64,000 nt of DNA from Apoda limacodes. Its lineage: Eukaryota; Arthropoda; Insecta; Lepidoptera; Limacodidae. Shown one piece after another: positions 44,758 to 56,904 of this stretch. Within the stretch, counting starts at the first letter, position 1. Every line of letters begins with the position of its first letter. The notes beneath the pieces are model-generated. The model saw only the letters and a program-made list of their open reading frames with translations. It was not told the origin of the DNA and made no database searches. A program made the translations under genes and the position numbers. The stretch spans positions 560,501 to 624,500 of the forward strand of contig OX291543.1 of the NCBI GenBank assembly GCA_946406115.1. The letters are read 5' to 3'.

Positions 44758-47116
44758 CCCCTTACCGCATAGGAAGCCAAATATGGCTGTTAAAGTTTCT
44801 TATTTTTTTAAATACATAAAAGTAGTATTTTTTAAATTATTTCCTGGCAATTAAATATTTCATGTATTCGTGTATCCGAACGCATTTTTTCTTGTCTATG
44901 GTTTCCGTTAGCTGTCAAATCATTGGACGTTAAAGGCCGGTTGGTCGAAAGTGACTGTGCAATTAGTGAGTACCGATTTTGTTACCGAAAAAAAATATAC
45001 TAAAACGTTAAGTAAAAACCTGTGAATTTCAAATCAGCTTTCTTGTGTGTCCAAAAACATGGTATGATTACGTTTGTTGTGTTTTTTTTTGTTTTCTTCG
45101 ATTTTCCTGCCATTTTTTTTAAATTGCCATATTTGGCTTCGTATGCGTTTGCGCCAAAACATTATCAGACAAATATGGCTTCGTGTGCATACAAGGTTGC
45201 TTTCTTTTCTTTGCAGATATGGATCCTTGTAGCTTTTATGGCAAATCCAAGCATGTTAATCTCATTCCTGGTGATGGTTTCTTGAGTGATGACAATCTTG
45301 CTTCTGACTCCGACTCTGAATACCAACCCTATTCTCGCCCTTCTCCTCGGAAAAAAAATGTTATCATACCCGATTCCGATTCTTCTGATGATGAAATTAA
45401 AATAACCACACAAACGTCGCAGGCTCCATCCACATCTAAAACAACGACGAAAAAATCCAAAAAAGACAATGTCGTTTGGAAAAATAATAAACTGGAATCT
45501 GTAAAGAAAATTTCAAAAGGGAATTCTGATCTACCAGAGCAAATAATACAGTTAAATATACCTCAAGAAATTTTCAAGTACCTTTTCACTGATAACCTTA
45601 TTGAAATGATCGTTGAGCAATCAAATTTAAAATCTGCTCAAGACAATATTAACAAGCCAGCAAACATTAGGAAGGCAGATATTGAACAATTTATTGGAAT
45701 CGTAATTTACATGTCTTGTGTGAAATTGCCACGACGAAGATGTATTGGGCGAAACATATTGGCCAGTCGGAAGTTTACGATATAATGACGTGTAACAGAT
45801 TTGAGGCTATAAAAAAGAATTTACATTTTAATAATAACGATAACTTTAAGTCCCGCGTTCTAATGTTGTGAGCAGATTCGTTTCCACAGTACCAAAACAT
45901 CACAATCATAAGATATGTTTCGACTACTGGTTCAATAGCCCAAATCTGCAAGTATATTTATATAAAAATTGCTTGTTACCCCTAGGAACTGTAAGGCTCA
46001 ACCCTGTGCCGAACTCGAACATGCCTACTCTGAAAAAGCGCTTCAAAAAAGGTCGCGGAAGTATTGTAGAGAAAACAGCAGTTATATTCACAACGTGAAG
46101 CTAAGTTTTGTTTCCTGGTTCGATAATAAGACAGTGAATTTGCCCTCTGCTTACGTAGGCAACGAGCCAACAACCACAAAACAACGTTATGTTCGAAAAG
46201 AAAAACAATACAAAGATATTACATGTCCTCAAGCAGTGGATGTTTATAATCATCACATGGGAGGTGTTGACCTGCTAGATTCTTTTCTCGGATATTACAG
46301 GATACATTTGCGTTCTCGTCAATGGTACAAAAGGATATTTTTTCATGTGATAGACATGACCATAGTAAATGCTTGGTTGCTATGGCGCCGCATTAATGCA
46401 AATCAATACATACCGCTGTTTGATTTCAAACTCGCAGTTTCTGAGCATATGCGTAAGTCAGGAAAGATATTGGCCAAAAAACGTGGTCGTCCGAGCATCG
46501 TAGGAACACCGACCTCAAGCCGAAACAATACACCCACAAGCCAACTCGGCACTCTAACGACCTCTTTGACCGAGAAACGTATTGGTCCAGCGGGAATCTT
46601 CGAAACACTGACCCCAACCAGAGATAGTACTCCGACACGCCGAGGTAGCACTCCATCCAGCTTGCCTGATTCACCTGTTCCCAACAAAAAACAACGAAAA
46701 ACTCCAGTCCACCATCAAGACCTACCTTTGGAGACTGTACGTTCAGAACTTGGACCATTTCCCTGAATGGATGAAAAATTGACAAATATGCCAGAACTGC
46801 TCCAAATACCGTTCTTTTACTAAATGTGGAAAATGTCAAGTTTATTTATGCTACAATGATAAAAGAAATTGTTTTAAAGATTTTCATAAAACCTAATTAT
46901 TTTAAATTTAATTTAACGCATACGAAGCCATATATGGAATTGATTTATTTTACCAGAATGCATACGAATCCATATATGGCTTCGTTGAGTAATTTCTTAA
47001 GTAATGGTTTTTTTTTCTTTTCTTTTAATTAAGATTCTCTACTAAGGCCTAATAAAAGATATTTTCGCTGAAAATGTTTTTATTTCTATCTCCTTCGTAA
47101 TTCATGCAATAAGGGG
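44758..47116 (+). mobile_element. piggyBac-like element, copy 1
   Basis: The left end CCCCTTACCGCAT (44758-44770) and right end ATGCAATAAGGGG (47104-47116) are 13-bp inverted repeats with two differences. TTAA follows on the right (47117-47120); the left side reads CTTA, one change from TTAA. Subterminal palindromic motifs of the type AAGCCATATATGGCTT occur at 44773, 45125 and 45169 on the left and at 46925 and 46968 on the right. Confidence 0.85.
45219..46890 (+). pseudogene. piggyBac transposase, internally deleted (copy 1)
   Basis: piggyBac transposase excises the element precisely from TTAA sites. The likely start is the ATG at 45219, just after TTTGCAGAT, which could also be the acceptor of a 5' UTR intron. 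The N-terminus is acidic (DSDSEYQPYSRPSP; DSDSSDDE), followed by the DDE_Tnp_1_7 start ADIEQFIGIVIYMS. The frame stops at 45785. Residues NRFEAIKKNLHFNNN continue in another frame, then a deletion removes the region with the first catalytic aspartate. The FDYWFNSP motif (second Asp, about 45915) and MGGVDLLDSFLGYYRI (third, about 46255, in the 265-codon frame ending 46766) remain. The C-terminal cysteine-rich zinc region lies in a shifted frame to about 46890 (CSKYRSFTKCGKC). It cannot be active. Confidence 0.85.
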
Positions 47117-47120
47117 TTAA

Positions 47121-47652
47121 CTTATACCTACTTACAAAAACTGTAATGTAAAAATCAGCAATCAAAACTTATGACAGCCGGTCTTCATGTGGATTTTAAG
47201 GTCTTCACGTGAATATATAACGAGTTCAATACCACCCTTAATTTGTTTTTTATTCAAATATTTCCGTTTTTACTGCTTATAACTAAGAGTATAGTCTACT
47301 TTCGTATTTATTACGTTATTTACTGGGATTAAGTATTAATTATTGTTTTAATGTTTCAATATTTAGCGCACATCAATAGTGTAATATCATTATTACATAC
47401 TTATAAATAATTAAATAATAGGCATTTCGGTACACGGCGCGCGCGGTGCGATAAAACCTCGACGCGAACGTCTCTGAGGGAGTGGCAAGCATAGTGGTTA
47501 TATTATCTTTGGGAGTGGCAGCCGCGCTCATTAGCGCGAGCGCCGTCTTGCTGTCTGGTTGTCTCTCGATATTTATAAGGTTGCGATTTATGCTACGAAA
47601 TTCATAGATTTTCTAAAAAAAAATCATATATATTTGTGGTTATATTATTATT
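47121..47652. other. piggyBac flank included in the duplication (copy 1)
   Basis: About 535 bases of non-element DNA. A GC-rich part at 47435-47580 contains GGGAGTGGCA twice and a small palindrome CGCGCTCATTAGCGCG. No gene seen. Confidence 0.5.
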
Positions 47653-47659
47653 ACACTTA

Positions 47660-50018
47660 CCCCTTACCGCATAGGAAGCCAAATATGGCTGTTAAAGTTT
47701 CTTATTTTTTTAAATACATAAAAGTAGTATTTTTTAAATTATTTCCTGGCAATTAAATATTTCATGTATTCGTGTATCCGAACGCATTTTTTCTTGTCTA
47801 TGGTTTCCGTTAGCTGTCAAATCATTGGACGTTAAAGGCCGGTTGGTCGAAAGTGACTGTGCAATTAGTGAGTACCGATTTTGTTACCGAAAAAAAATAT
47901 ACTAAAACGTTAAGTAAAAACCTGTGAATTTCAAATCAGCTTTCTTGTGTGTCCAAAAACATGGTATGATTACGTTTGTTGTGTTTTTTTTTGTTTTCTT
48001 CGATTTTCCTGCCATTTTTTTTAAATTGCCATATTTGGCTTCGTATGCGTTTGCGCCAAAACATTATCAGACAAATATGGCTTCGTGTGCATACAAGGTT
48101 GCTTTCTTTTCTTTGCAGATATGGATCCTTGTAGCTTTTATGGCAAATCCAAGCATGTTAATCTCATTCCTGGTGATGGTTTCTTGAGTGATGACAATCT
48201 TGCTTCTGACTCCGACTCTGAATACCAACCCTATTCTCGCCCTTCTCCTCGGAAAAAAAATGTTATCATACCCGATTCCGATTCTTCTGATGATGAAATT
48301 AAAATAACCACACAAACGTCGCAGGCTCCATCCACATCTAAAACAACGACGAAAAAATCCAAAAAAGACAATGTCGTTTGGAAAAATAATAAACTGGAAT
48401 CTGTAAAGAAAATTTCAAAAGGGAATTCTGATCTACCAGAGCAAATAATACAGTTAAATATACCTCAAGAAATTTTCAAGTACCTTTTCACTGATAACCT
48501 TATTGAAATGATCGTTGAGCAATCAAATTTAAAATCTGCTCAAGACAATATTAACAAGCCAGCAAACATTAGGAAGGCAGATATTGAACAATTTATTGGA
48601 ATCGTAATTTACATGTCTTGTGTGAAATTGCCACGACGAAGATGTATTGGGCGAAACATATTGGCCAGTCGGAAGTTTACGATATAATGACGTGTAACAG
48701 ATTTGAGGCTATAAAAAAGAATTTACATTTTAATAATAACGATAACTTTAAGTCCCGCGTTCTAATGTTGTGAGCAGATTCGTTTCCACAGTACCAAAAC
48801 ATCACAATCATAAGATATGTTTCGACTACTGGTTCAATAGCCCAAATCTGCAAGTATATTTATATAAAAATTGCTTGTTACCCCTAGGAACTGTAAGGCT
48901 CAACCCTGTGCCGAACTCGAACATGCCTACTCTGAAAAAGCGCTTCAAAAAAGGTCGCGGAAGTATTGTAGAGAAAACAGCAGTTATATTCACAACGTGA
49001 AGCTAAGTTTTGTTTCCTGGTTCGATAATAAGACAGTGAATTTGCCCTCTGCTTACGTAGGCAACGAGCCAACAACCACAAAACAACGTTATGTTCGAAA
49101 AGAAAAACAATACAAAGATATTACATGTCCTCAAGCAGTGGATGTTTATAATCATCACATGGGAGGTGTTGACCTGCTAGATTCTTTTCTCGGATATTAC
49201 AGGATACATTTGCGTTCTCGTCAATGGTACAAAAGGATATTTTTTCATGTGATAGACATGACCATAGTAAATGCTTGGTTGCTATGGCGCCGCATTAATG
49301 CAAATCAATACATACCGCTGTTTGATTTCAAACTCGCAGTTTCTGAGCATATGCGTAAGTCAGGAAAGATATTGGCCAAAAAACGTGGTCGTCCGAGCAT
49401 CGTAGGAACACCGACCTCAAGCCGAAACAATACACCCACAAGCCAACTCGGCACTCTAACGACCTCTTTGACCGAGAAACGTATTGGTCCAGCGGGAATC
49501 TTCGAAACACTGACCCCAACCAGAGATAGTACTCCGACACGCCGAGGTAGCACTCCATCCAGCTTGCCTGATTCACCTGTTCCCAACAAAAAACAACGAA
49601 AAACTCCAGTCCACCATCAAGACCTACCTTTGGAGACTGTACGTTCAGAACTTGGACCATTTCCCTGAATGGATGAAAAATTGACAAATATGCCAGAACT
49701 GCTCCAAATACCGTTCTTTTACTAAATGTGGAAAATGTCAAGTTTATTTATGCTACAATGATAAAAGAAATTGTTTTAAAGATTTTCATAAAACCTAATT
49801 ATTTTAAATTTAATTTAACGCATACGAAGCCATATATGGAATTGATTTATTTTACCAGAATGCATACGAATCCATATATGGCTTCGTTGAGTAATTTCTT
49901 AAGTAATGGTTTTTTTTTCTTTTCTTTTAATTAAGATTCTCTACTAAGGCCTAATAAAAGATATTTTCGCTGAAAATGTTTTTATTTCTATCTCCTTCGT
50001 AATTCATGCAATAAGGGG
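47660..50018 (+). mobile_element. piggyBac-like element, copy 2
   Basis: Identical to copy 1 at an offset of 2,902: the same 13-bp ends, the same subterminal motifs, and TTAA at 50019-50022. Confidence 0.85.
48121..49792 (+). pseudogene. piggyBac transposase, internally deleted (copy 2)
   Basis: Same protein pieces as copy 1, with the same stop (48687), internal deletion and frameshifts. The lesions were therefore present before the duplication. The DDE site lacks its first aspartate region. No differences from copy 1 were seen in the translated frames, so the duplication is recent or an assembly artefact. Confidence 0.85.
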
Positions 50019-50022
50019 TTAA

Positions 50023-50929
50023 CTTATACCTACTTACAAAAACTGTAATGTAAAAATCAGCAATCAAAACTTATGACAGCCGGTCTTCATGTGGATTTTA
50101 AGGTCTTCACGTGAATATATAACGAGTTCAATACCACCCTTAATTTGTTTTTTATTCAAATATTTCCGTTTTTACTGCTTATAACTAAGAGTATAGTCTA
50201 CTTTCGTATTTATTACGTTATTTACTGGGATTAAGTATTAATTATTGTTTTAATGTTTCAATATTTAGCGCACATCAATAGTGTAATATCATTATTACAT
50301 ACTTATAAATAATTAAATAATAGGCATTTCGGTACACGGCGCGCGCGGTGCGATAAAACCTCGACGCGAACGTCTCTGAGGGAGTGGCAAGCATAGTGGT
50401 TATATTATCTTTGGGAGTGGCAGCCGCGCTCATTAGCGCGAGCGCCGTCTTGCTGTCTGGTTGTCTCTCGATATTTATAAGGTTGCGATTTATGCTACGA
50501 AATTCATAGATTTTCTAAAAAAAAATCATATATATTTGTGGTTATATTATTATTACAATTCTTCAGTAAGTACGTATGGTATAGGCAATAGTTAAAATCA
50601 AAAATAAATGATAATTATTTTAGTGTAGTTATAAGTAGGAATGTATACTTAACTCTGAATGAGTTTGAGAATGTGAACTTATTGGAAACAAATGTTTATA
50701 TCAATGGTAACAAAATGTTTTTCTTGAGAATTCCATAGATAACAGGTAATTTGTTACATAATCGTCTTTAATAATTATCTTTTTATTACGTATATTGTAC
50801 AATGAGTCGTCCATTAGAATAACGGGTGGGTAACACACTTACCTTACACGGAATTTTTCCAATGCCCACCGATGGAAGCTGCTTATTCCATTCGATTGCA
50901 TATTCTTTGTTTGAGTATAGTAATATACA
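50023..50929. other. piggyBac flank (copy 2) and AT-rich spacer
   Basis: Up to 50554 this repeats 47121-47652; from 50555 it is unique AT-rich sequence with nothing recognised. Confidence 0.5.
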
Positions 50930-50965
50930 ACAAACAAATAGGTTGCGGAGACTATAGTAGAGTAG

Positions 50966-51271
50966 GTGTGTCTTAACTGGGATGATTTAAGTATGTACAC
51001 TAGCGCTCCAAACGGGGATCCTTACTGCTCTAAAGAGTATCGAGCAAGCATGCTTTGTTCGACAGCTTATGGAGCTGCTTCTGAATTAAAGGCTACAGTA
51101 AATTTGCATAATATTAAGATCGAAGTATATCATCAGGATGGTGTTCTACTAGGTTTGTTCAGCGAAGGAGGATATCCTACAAAGCGCAAAGGTACAAGAA
51201 AATATAGAAAACTAGACTTTGCCAGCGGCTCCGCCCGCCCTAAATTCGGTTATCGGCGTGGAACTCCTTAA
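50966..51271 (+). pseudogene. Possible OTU-like protease fragment from a transposon
   Basis: A 101-codon frame, probably starting before the listed methionine. The segment KEYRASMLCSTAYGAASELK followed by ATVNLHNIKIEVYHQDG has the shape of the OTU fold around the second half of the domain (a small-residue stretch with W/Y-G-x2-x-E-L, then a strand IEVY). OTU proteases cleave ubiquitin chains and occur in several eukaryotic transposons. The catalytic Cys and His positions are not in the fragment. It merges at 51235 into a short repeat (SGSARPKFGYRRGTP). I hold this only weakly; it could be an unrelated ORF. Confidence 0.35.
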
Positions 51272-51329
51272 TTAACTCCAATTAATTAATAAATTAGTTA
51301 TACTAATGAACTGCTATAGCATGGTATAG

Positions 51330-51540
51330 GTGCAGCAATAGTTCGTTTAACTCTGTTATAGTTATTCCCGCAGGAACTTTTAAATCTTTAGGGATAAAAA
51401 GTAGCCGATATGCTATTCCAGGACCTAACCTATATGTATGCCAAGTTTTATTCCGATCCGTCCAGTGGTTGAAGCGTGATTAAGTAACAAACATCAATCC
51501 AGACATAAAAACTTTCACATTTATAATATTAGTAGTGTAA
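51330..51540 (-). repeat. Helitron-like short repeat (minus)
   Basis: The reverse complement starts ACACTACTAATATTATAAAT and contains TTCAACCACTGGACGGATCG, TTGGCATACATATAGG and TCCTGCGGGAA, matching the same class of short repeats as 34.8-35.3 kb. Confidence 0.6.
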
Positions 51541-53027
51541 CAGATTTTTTCTGCTACAGAGTTTATTTCGCAAAACGAGTGTATGGTTATACTATATACT
51601 TAAAATATTTACTTCAAATTTAACCAAAGTACAAAACTTTGTACTTATTAAAATAAATACTTCTCAGTAATTTAAACGGACAGCACTCTCATTGTACCCT
51701 TTGTTTTAAAAAAATTGAGTCGGGAGGGTTTATTTGTCATTGTTCCCAGAGGTATGAAGTGTACACGAACTTATGTTTATATTAAGATTGGTGCCCTCGT
51801 GTGGGATTCGTTCCTGTTCTATTTCACACTTGCATACCGCTTATATGACAAAATGGTGTGAACCATACGCTACGCTAGCACACATAGTAATGAATTTACC
51901 ATGTTATAGCTATGTCTTTTCTACAAATTCAAACCTTATATAAATAGAGTTGTTTTTCTGTGCGGTGGTGTTGACCATGTCAGTGGTAAATATTGTTTAT
52001 ATTTGGAGGAACGGAGGAAAGAAGGGTAAAGGGGTGTATTAAGCTAGGCGGCAGCTTAAAACAAGGCCTTATTGTTCTCAAAATATTTCCTTTGTTTGTA
52101 GACGAGTTAGGGGAGAGAAGGGGGTGAGGCGTATAACAGCGGATAGACCAATTTATACTGGCTGTAAAATTGGGAAGTTGGAATTACCACACGTATGTGT
52201 CTTCTGTTTCAAATGTGTTGGATTGTAATGTTGTGATTGTAAGGACTACATTTACTTACGTTTTCATGGTGACATGATTTTCTGGCGGGCTTTTATATAA
52301 ACAAAGATCGCAGCCAGAATTTAATATAGAACTTGGAAACAAAGAATTTACTTGTATGATGTTCAGTATTTTTCCATGGCATTACAGTGGGGATTGGCTC
52401 CAAAGGCTTTGTGGAAGATTAAGAGAGAACTGGGAGAGATTGTCAGACTATCGTTGAGTTTAGACGTCTAGTATAATACGGAAAATTGTCGAGCTATCGG
52501 AGAGCTTGCACGTTGTGCGATTCGAGAAATCAGCCTGTCCGTCAAGGCTTGAAAAGTGTCTTAATTTTTTTTTTATTTTAAAACAGTGAAAACGATACAA
52601 ATTGTGTAAGTTACATAGATTCAAAAAAGGTTTACTTTTTTTTTTTTTATTTAGATTTACAAGAGCTCTAAAATCCCCGTTTTCCCGGGTAAATTTCTGA
52701 AACACAAGGATTTCGTCTTTCTTTGTCTAATTCTTCAGACAAGCAAGAATTTAGCTGTTTTTCTTTAATCTTGTTGTCTAATAGATTGTTAGGAGAACTG
52801 GTAACCTAGACTTTCTAAGTCTGGCTATTATTATATAGAACAAGGGTGATAGGGCAATATTTCTCGATTTTCTTTTATGTTAAGGAGAGTGTGTGAGTTT
52901 TGTGAAATGTTTGAGTTTTGTGTGTTTTTAAAAAATATTTATTGTTACACTTTATTTTGAAAATTAACGTAACTAAAAGCCTACAAAAATGAACTAGATT
53001 TTAATAAGCTAAATACATATAAATTGT
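51541..53027. other. AT-rich region, no gene recognised
   Basis: The minus-strand frame 52460-52705 (81 codons, lysine-rich) shows no domain. No repeat was matched. Confidence 0.35.
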
Positions 53028-54245
53028 TACACAAACAATTAAATTTACAGCTCAGCCTATTTTTTTTTATTATTATACCTTGTCTTCATCAACTATCTCT
53101 ATGACAGTAGAATTCTGATCTGAGTTAAATTTATAATTGTCACTGAAAATTACATTAAACTTATTTTTTTTTTATTACATAAAATTTCTTAAAACTACAC
53201 TTCACAGCACTAATTCACACGCCAAAATCTGTGTGTTCAATGGAGTTTGAGTCGGAAGGGAGATCTAGACCAGATCTTCGCTAACGGTCCTTCGCTACAG
53301 ATTCACGGCATACTATATCTAGACTAAGTCTAGATAAACACATATCAAACATTTAGGATACATTCTGGAAATGGTTCTTGGTATTTTTGGACCTGTAGTT
53401 TATTTATCATCGACTACTTAAACGATGAGGTCTAATTATATCGAGGCAACCTAATTTCTAGAACTCACAAACAATTTGATCTACAGCTCAGCCTATTTTT
53501 CTTTAAGATTCTACCTTGTCTACATCAACTATCTTTGTAAGAGTTGAATTTGAACTGAGCTAAATTTAAAATTGTCACTGAAAATCTACGAGTTCCACAA
53601 CTACATATCTAAACTACGAGAAATCTAAATTACTACTCAATTTTATACTACGGAGGGGTGACAATTTATTTTCAGTTTCAAATAAACGAAAGAATCTAAA
53701 TCAAAGACAAAGGTATTATAAAAGCCATTTATGAGCTCTGCGATGATGTCATTTTGTCCAATCCGGATAGATTTTTATTTGTCCTAGAATATTGCTAAAG
53801 TACTAAACAACAATTTATTTTCAGTTTCAAATAAACGAAAGAATCTAAATCAAAGACAAAGGTATTATAAAAGCCGTTTATGAGCTCTGCGATAATGACA
53901 TTTTGTCCAATCCGGAAAGATTTTTATTTGTCCTAGAAAATTGCTAAAGTACTAAATTAAAACTACACTTCACAACATCAATTTCACACGCCAAAATCTG
54001 TGTGTTCAATGGAGTTTGAGTCGGAAGGGAGATCTAGACCAGATCTTCGCTAACGGTCCTTCGCTACAGATTCACGGCATACTATATCTGGACTAATTCT
54101 AGATAAACACATATCAAACATTGAGGATACACTCTGGAAATGGTTCTTGGTATTTTTGGACCTGTAGTTTATTTATCGTCGACTACTGAAACGAGGAGTT
54201 CTAATTATGTCGAGGCAACCTAATTTCTAGAACTTACTTAATCTT
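53028..54245. repeat. Complex duplicated block (A-X, A-insert-X)
   Basis: A (53028-53155) recurs at 53463-53590, and X (53190-53466) recurs at 53957-54242. Between the second A and X lies a 149-bp direct duplication (53662-53810 and 53811-53957) holding GGTATTATAAAAGCC, TATA-like, and GAGCTCTGCGAT. X contains CAGATCTTCGCTAACGGTCC and AGATCTAGACCAGATCT. It could be nested LTR or untranslated sequence of an unknown element; no open frame. Confidence 0.85.
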
Positions 54246-54825
54246 CAACCAAAAATTATAGATTACCTAAAATAAATCTTAAAACTAAGATTCATGCAGG
54301 ATTGATTGGTTGTAAGAAAGTTGATTTGAGACTAGTATGTGCCTAAGGAAAAGTAAATGAGAGATTTGGACGCTTAGACTTATTTCCAGTATAGATGGAT
54401 GGTTTGATTGTCTAGATTTTTATAGTGCTGCTAGCTGGTTTTGATGGGGAAGTCTTGTCTTCTGACTTCCGAAAGGGTTTGGTAATATGGAGTGCTGGTG
54501 TGACCAAACAAGTTCGGTTAGGGTAAAAACTTCTATATCTAGTTATAACTAGATATATCTTTGGTATATGAATCGCTTAGATCTTATTTTATGTCTAAAA
54601 TCAGAGGAGCACAAGATGGTTTTGGCATTCGCCGGTGCCTGTTTCGACATGTTGACTTCGTATTATGTTAAATATCCTTAATTTAAAAATATTTACATAT
54701 GTCAAACATAACAACTCTTTCCCTAAACTATACAGGTACCTTTGATTTTTTTTTAACGCGTCGCGAGTGTTATTATTCACTTTTATGGACTTTGAAAGTG
54801 ACAGTGACAAAAGACATAAAATAGT
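54246..54825. other. Spacer with a perfect 24-bp palindrome
   Basis: 54534-54557 (TATATCTAGTTA and its complement) is a perfect palindrome. Otherwise no feature. Confidence 0.6.
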
Positions 54826-55466
54826 TTTTTTTTTTTTTTATACCACTAAGGTGGCAAACAAGCCTACGGTCCGCCTGATGGTAAGCGGTCACCGTAGCCT
54901 ATGGACGCTTGCAACACCAGGGGCATCACTCGCGCGTTGCCGACCCTTCAGAAATCTAATAACTTCTTTTTTGAAGAACCCCATACTGTAGTCCTTAGAG
55001 AAAACCTTGGCAGGTAGCTCATTCCACAACCCAAGGGTTCGCGGGAGGAAGTTTCTCTGAAACCGCACTGTACGCGACCATTTTGGTTCCAAAGTGTGAG
55101 AATGAATTCCCTGTCGATGGCGAGCGGTGCGATGGTAGAAAGTAGCCGTGGGCATCATTTCGAACAATTCCTCAGAACACAAACCATTGTACAAGCGGTA
55201 GAACACACACAGGGAGGCAAAGTCTCTCCTCAGACTTAAGGGCTCGATATCGCAAGTGAGTTTGGGATCGTCGACAATTCTCACAGCCCGTCGTTGAACG
55301 GAGTCAAAAGGGCCAAGCTGGTATCCGGGTGCACCCGCCCAGAGATGGCAGCAGTACTCCATATGGGGCCGGACTTGCGACTTGTAAAGTAGCAACCTTT
55401 GCCCCGACGTGAAGTACTGCTTCGCTCTGTTGAGTACACCAAGTTTTTTGGACGCCAGCTTTATCT
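54826..55466 (-). mobile_element. LINE tail, same family as 21.7 kb, copy B
   Basis: About 640 bases closely match 21704-22340: poly(T) at 54826-54839 (poly(A) on the minus strand), 3' UTR, and the 168-codon C-terminal frame 54889-55395 with RPHMEYCCHLWAGAP and NFLPRTLGLWNELP. 5'-truncated at about 55466. Similarity to copy A is high, so the family was active fairly recently. Confidence 0.9.
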
Positions 55467-55949
55467 TGTGTATGTATATAATAGTGCTACAGGGTCATTC
55501 AGGATCTCGAGAGTTGTCTATTCCTGACAGTATCCGAGGTCCCTGCTGAAGGGGGACTGCATTTCTTTAGCGGGAGGTAACAACCACATCGAGTCTCAGT
55601 AAATGGATACTACTTAGTCATGCAAGAATAAATTTAAGTTTATTTATTAAGTTTAATTTTGATGTTTTTAATTTCAGAATAAGTTTTATGTTGTTTTTTT
55701 TTGTGTATGTGTTCCTTTTTTTTCTTATAGTTTATAGCAAATTATTTTGACGAGAAACTATAAATAACCTTAACGTACGCAAGCATCGAAACAACTTTAT
55801 ATTAAAATAACTTTTACAGTAGGGTAACACAAAAAGACAATTATACCCCGTAAACGTAGGAAAATACAGTAGTTTAACAAAACCATTTGGTATTAATTTT
55901 TATATAAATAAGTACCTACCTTCTAACAGTTTATGTACAAAAAGTAATG
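55467..55949. other. Spacer
   Basis: Nothing recognised. Confidence 0.4.
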
Positions 55950-56458
55950 AAATCCCATCAAAAACATAAATGTGAGATGAGAGCCGAGTTCAATATTGTA
56001 ATGCCTAGGATGTTGACTTCAACGACAGCCCAGAAATGTATAACAACATAAGATATAATTTCTTCTTATAACCTAGGATAATATATTGTAGCCTAAGGTC
56101 TGACTTGGCTAGTTTCTCATATATGAATTATATTATAGCCTTCGCAAGTTCTAAACCTGTTACTTGTCGGTTCTTATTTTATTATTCCGAAAATTTGGCT
56201 TGCTGGTAGAAACTAGACATCGAACATAATAATTCGTATATAAGAACTAGCCAAGTCAGACCTTAGGCTACAATATATTATCCTTGGTTATAAGAAAAAA
56301 TGATATTTTATATTGTTATAAATAAATTTCTAGGGTGACCATTGAACTTGGCACCCATATAGATCTCACTTCTTTTGTCGTTGAAGTCAATACCAAGGCA
56401 TCATAATATTGAACTTGGCTCTCATCTCACATTTATGTTTTTGATGAGATCTTTTATT
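55950..56458. repeat. Foldback element with roughly 170-200-bp arms
   Basis: 55950-56118 and 56242-56458 are inverted repeats sharing CATCAAAAACATAAATGTGA, GATGAGAGCC, GTTGACTTCAACGACA, GATAATATATTGTAGCCTAA and GGTCTGACTTGGCTAGTT. The right arm contains about 50 extra bases near 56330-56380. The loop (56119-56241) is unrelated AT-rich DNA. No coding capacity. Confidence 0.85.
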
Positions 56459-56904
56459 CCGTAGCCCGCTTCTCCGCTGCACTCGGGTAAGTTGAGGTGG
56501 GTTTTTATTTAGATAGGTAGGTAGCGATGCAACAAACGATTAAGCGCGCGCCTAATCGTGTCAAGGTCACGGACAACACTAAATTTTTATTTATTTAATT
56601 TTACCTAGATGTTGATTGAGCTCGGTACCTACGCCGCACCGCCACCCCGCCCGCCGCGCCGGCTTTCATTTAAGTTTGTAGTATACATGTATCTATAGAT
56701 ATGTTCGCAGACGCAGCTTTTCAACTCTTGTCTACGATTTATCTATAGCGAAACGTTTTAGTTATAGGTATGTTTTCGTGGTTAGCTTGATGTGTCGCCT
56801 AGTGTACTTTTTTTTGATTTTTGTGTCATTCTGTATGAGCTAAATAAAGTCATTTCATTTCATTTTATTTCCGTCCACTTGTGAGATGCGACACCGCATC
56901 GTTG
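56459..56904. other. Spacer ending in a repeat 3' end
   Basis: AATAAAGTCATTTCATTTCA at 56842-56861 looks like a retroposon 3' end with an ATTTC tail. A GC-rich patch (CCGCCCGCCGCGCCGG) lies near 56647. Confidence 0.4.

Larger units (their letters stand above)
44751..50554 (+). repeat. Exact tandem duplication of a 2,902-bp unit
   Basis: 44751-47652 and 47653-50554 correspond base for base at an offset of 2,902, and all open frames translate identically in both. Each unit holds one piggyBac element plus about 535 bases of right-hand flank. The three bases ACA are shared at the breakpoints (flank GGAACAC on the left, TTACAATT on the right). Confidence 0.95.
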
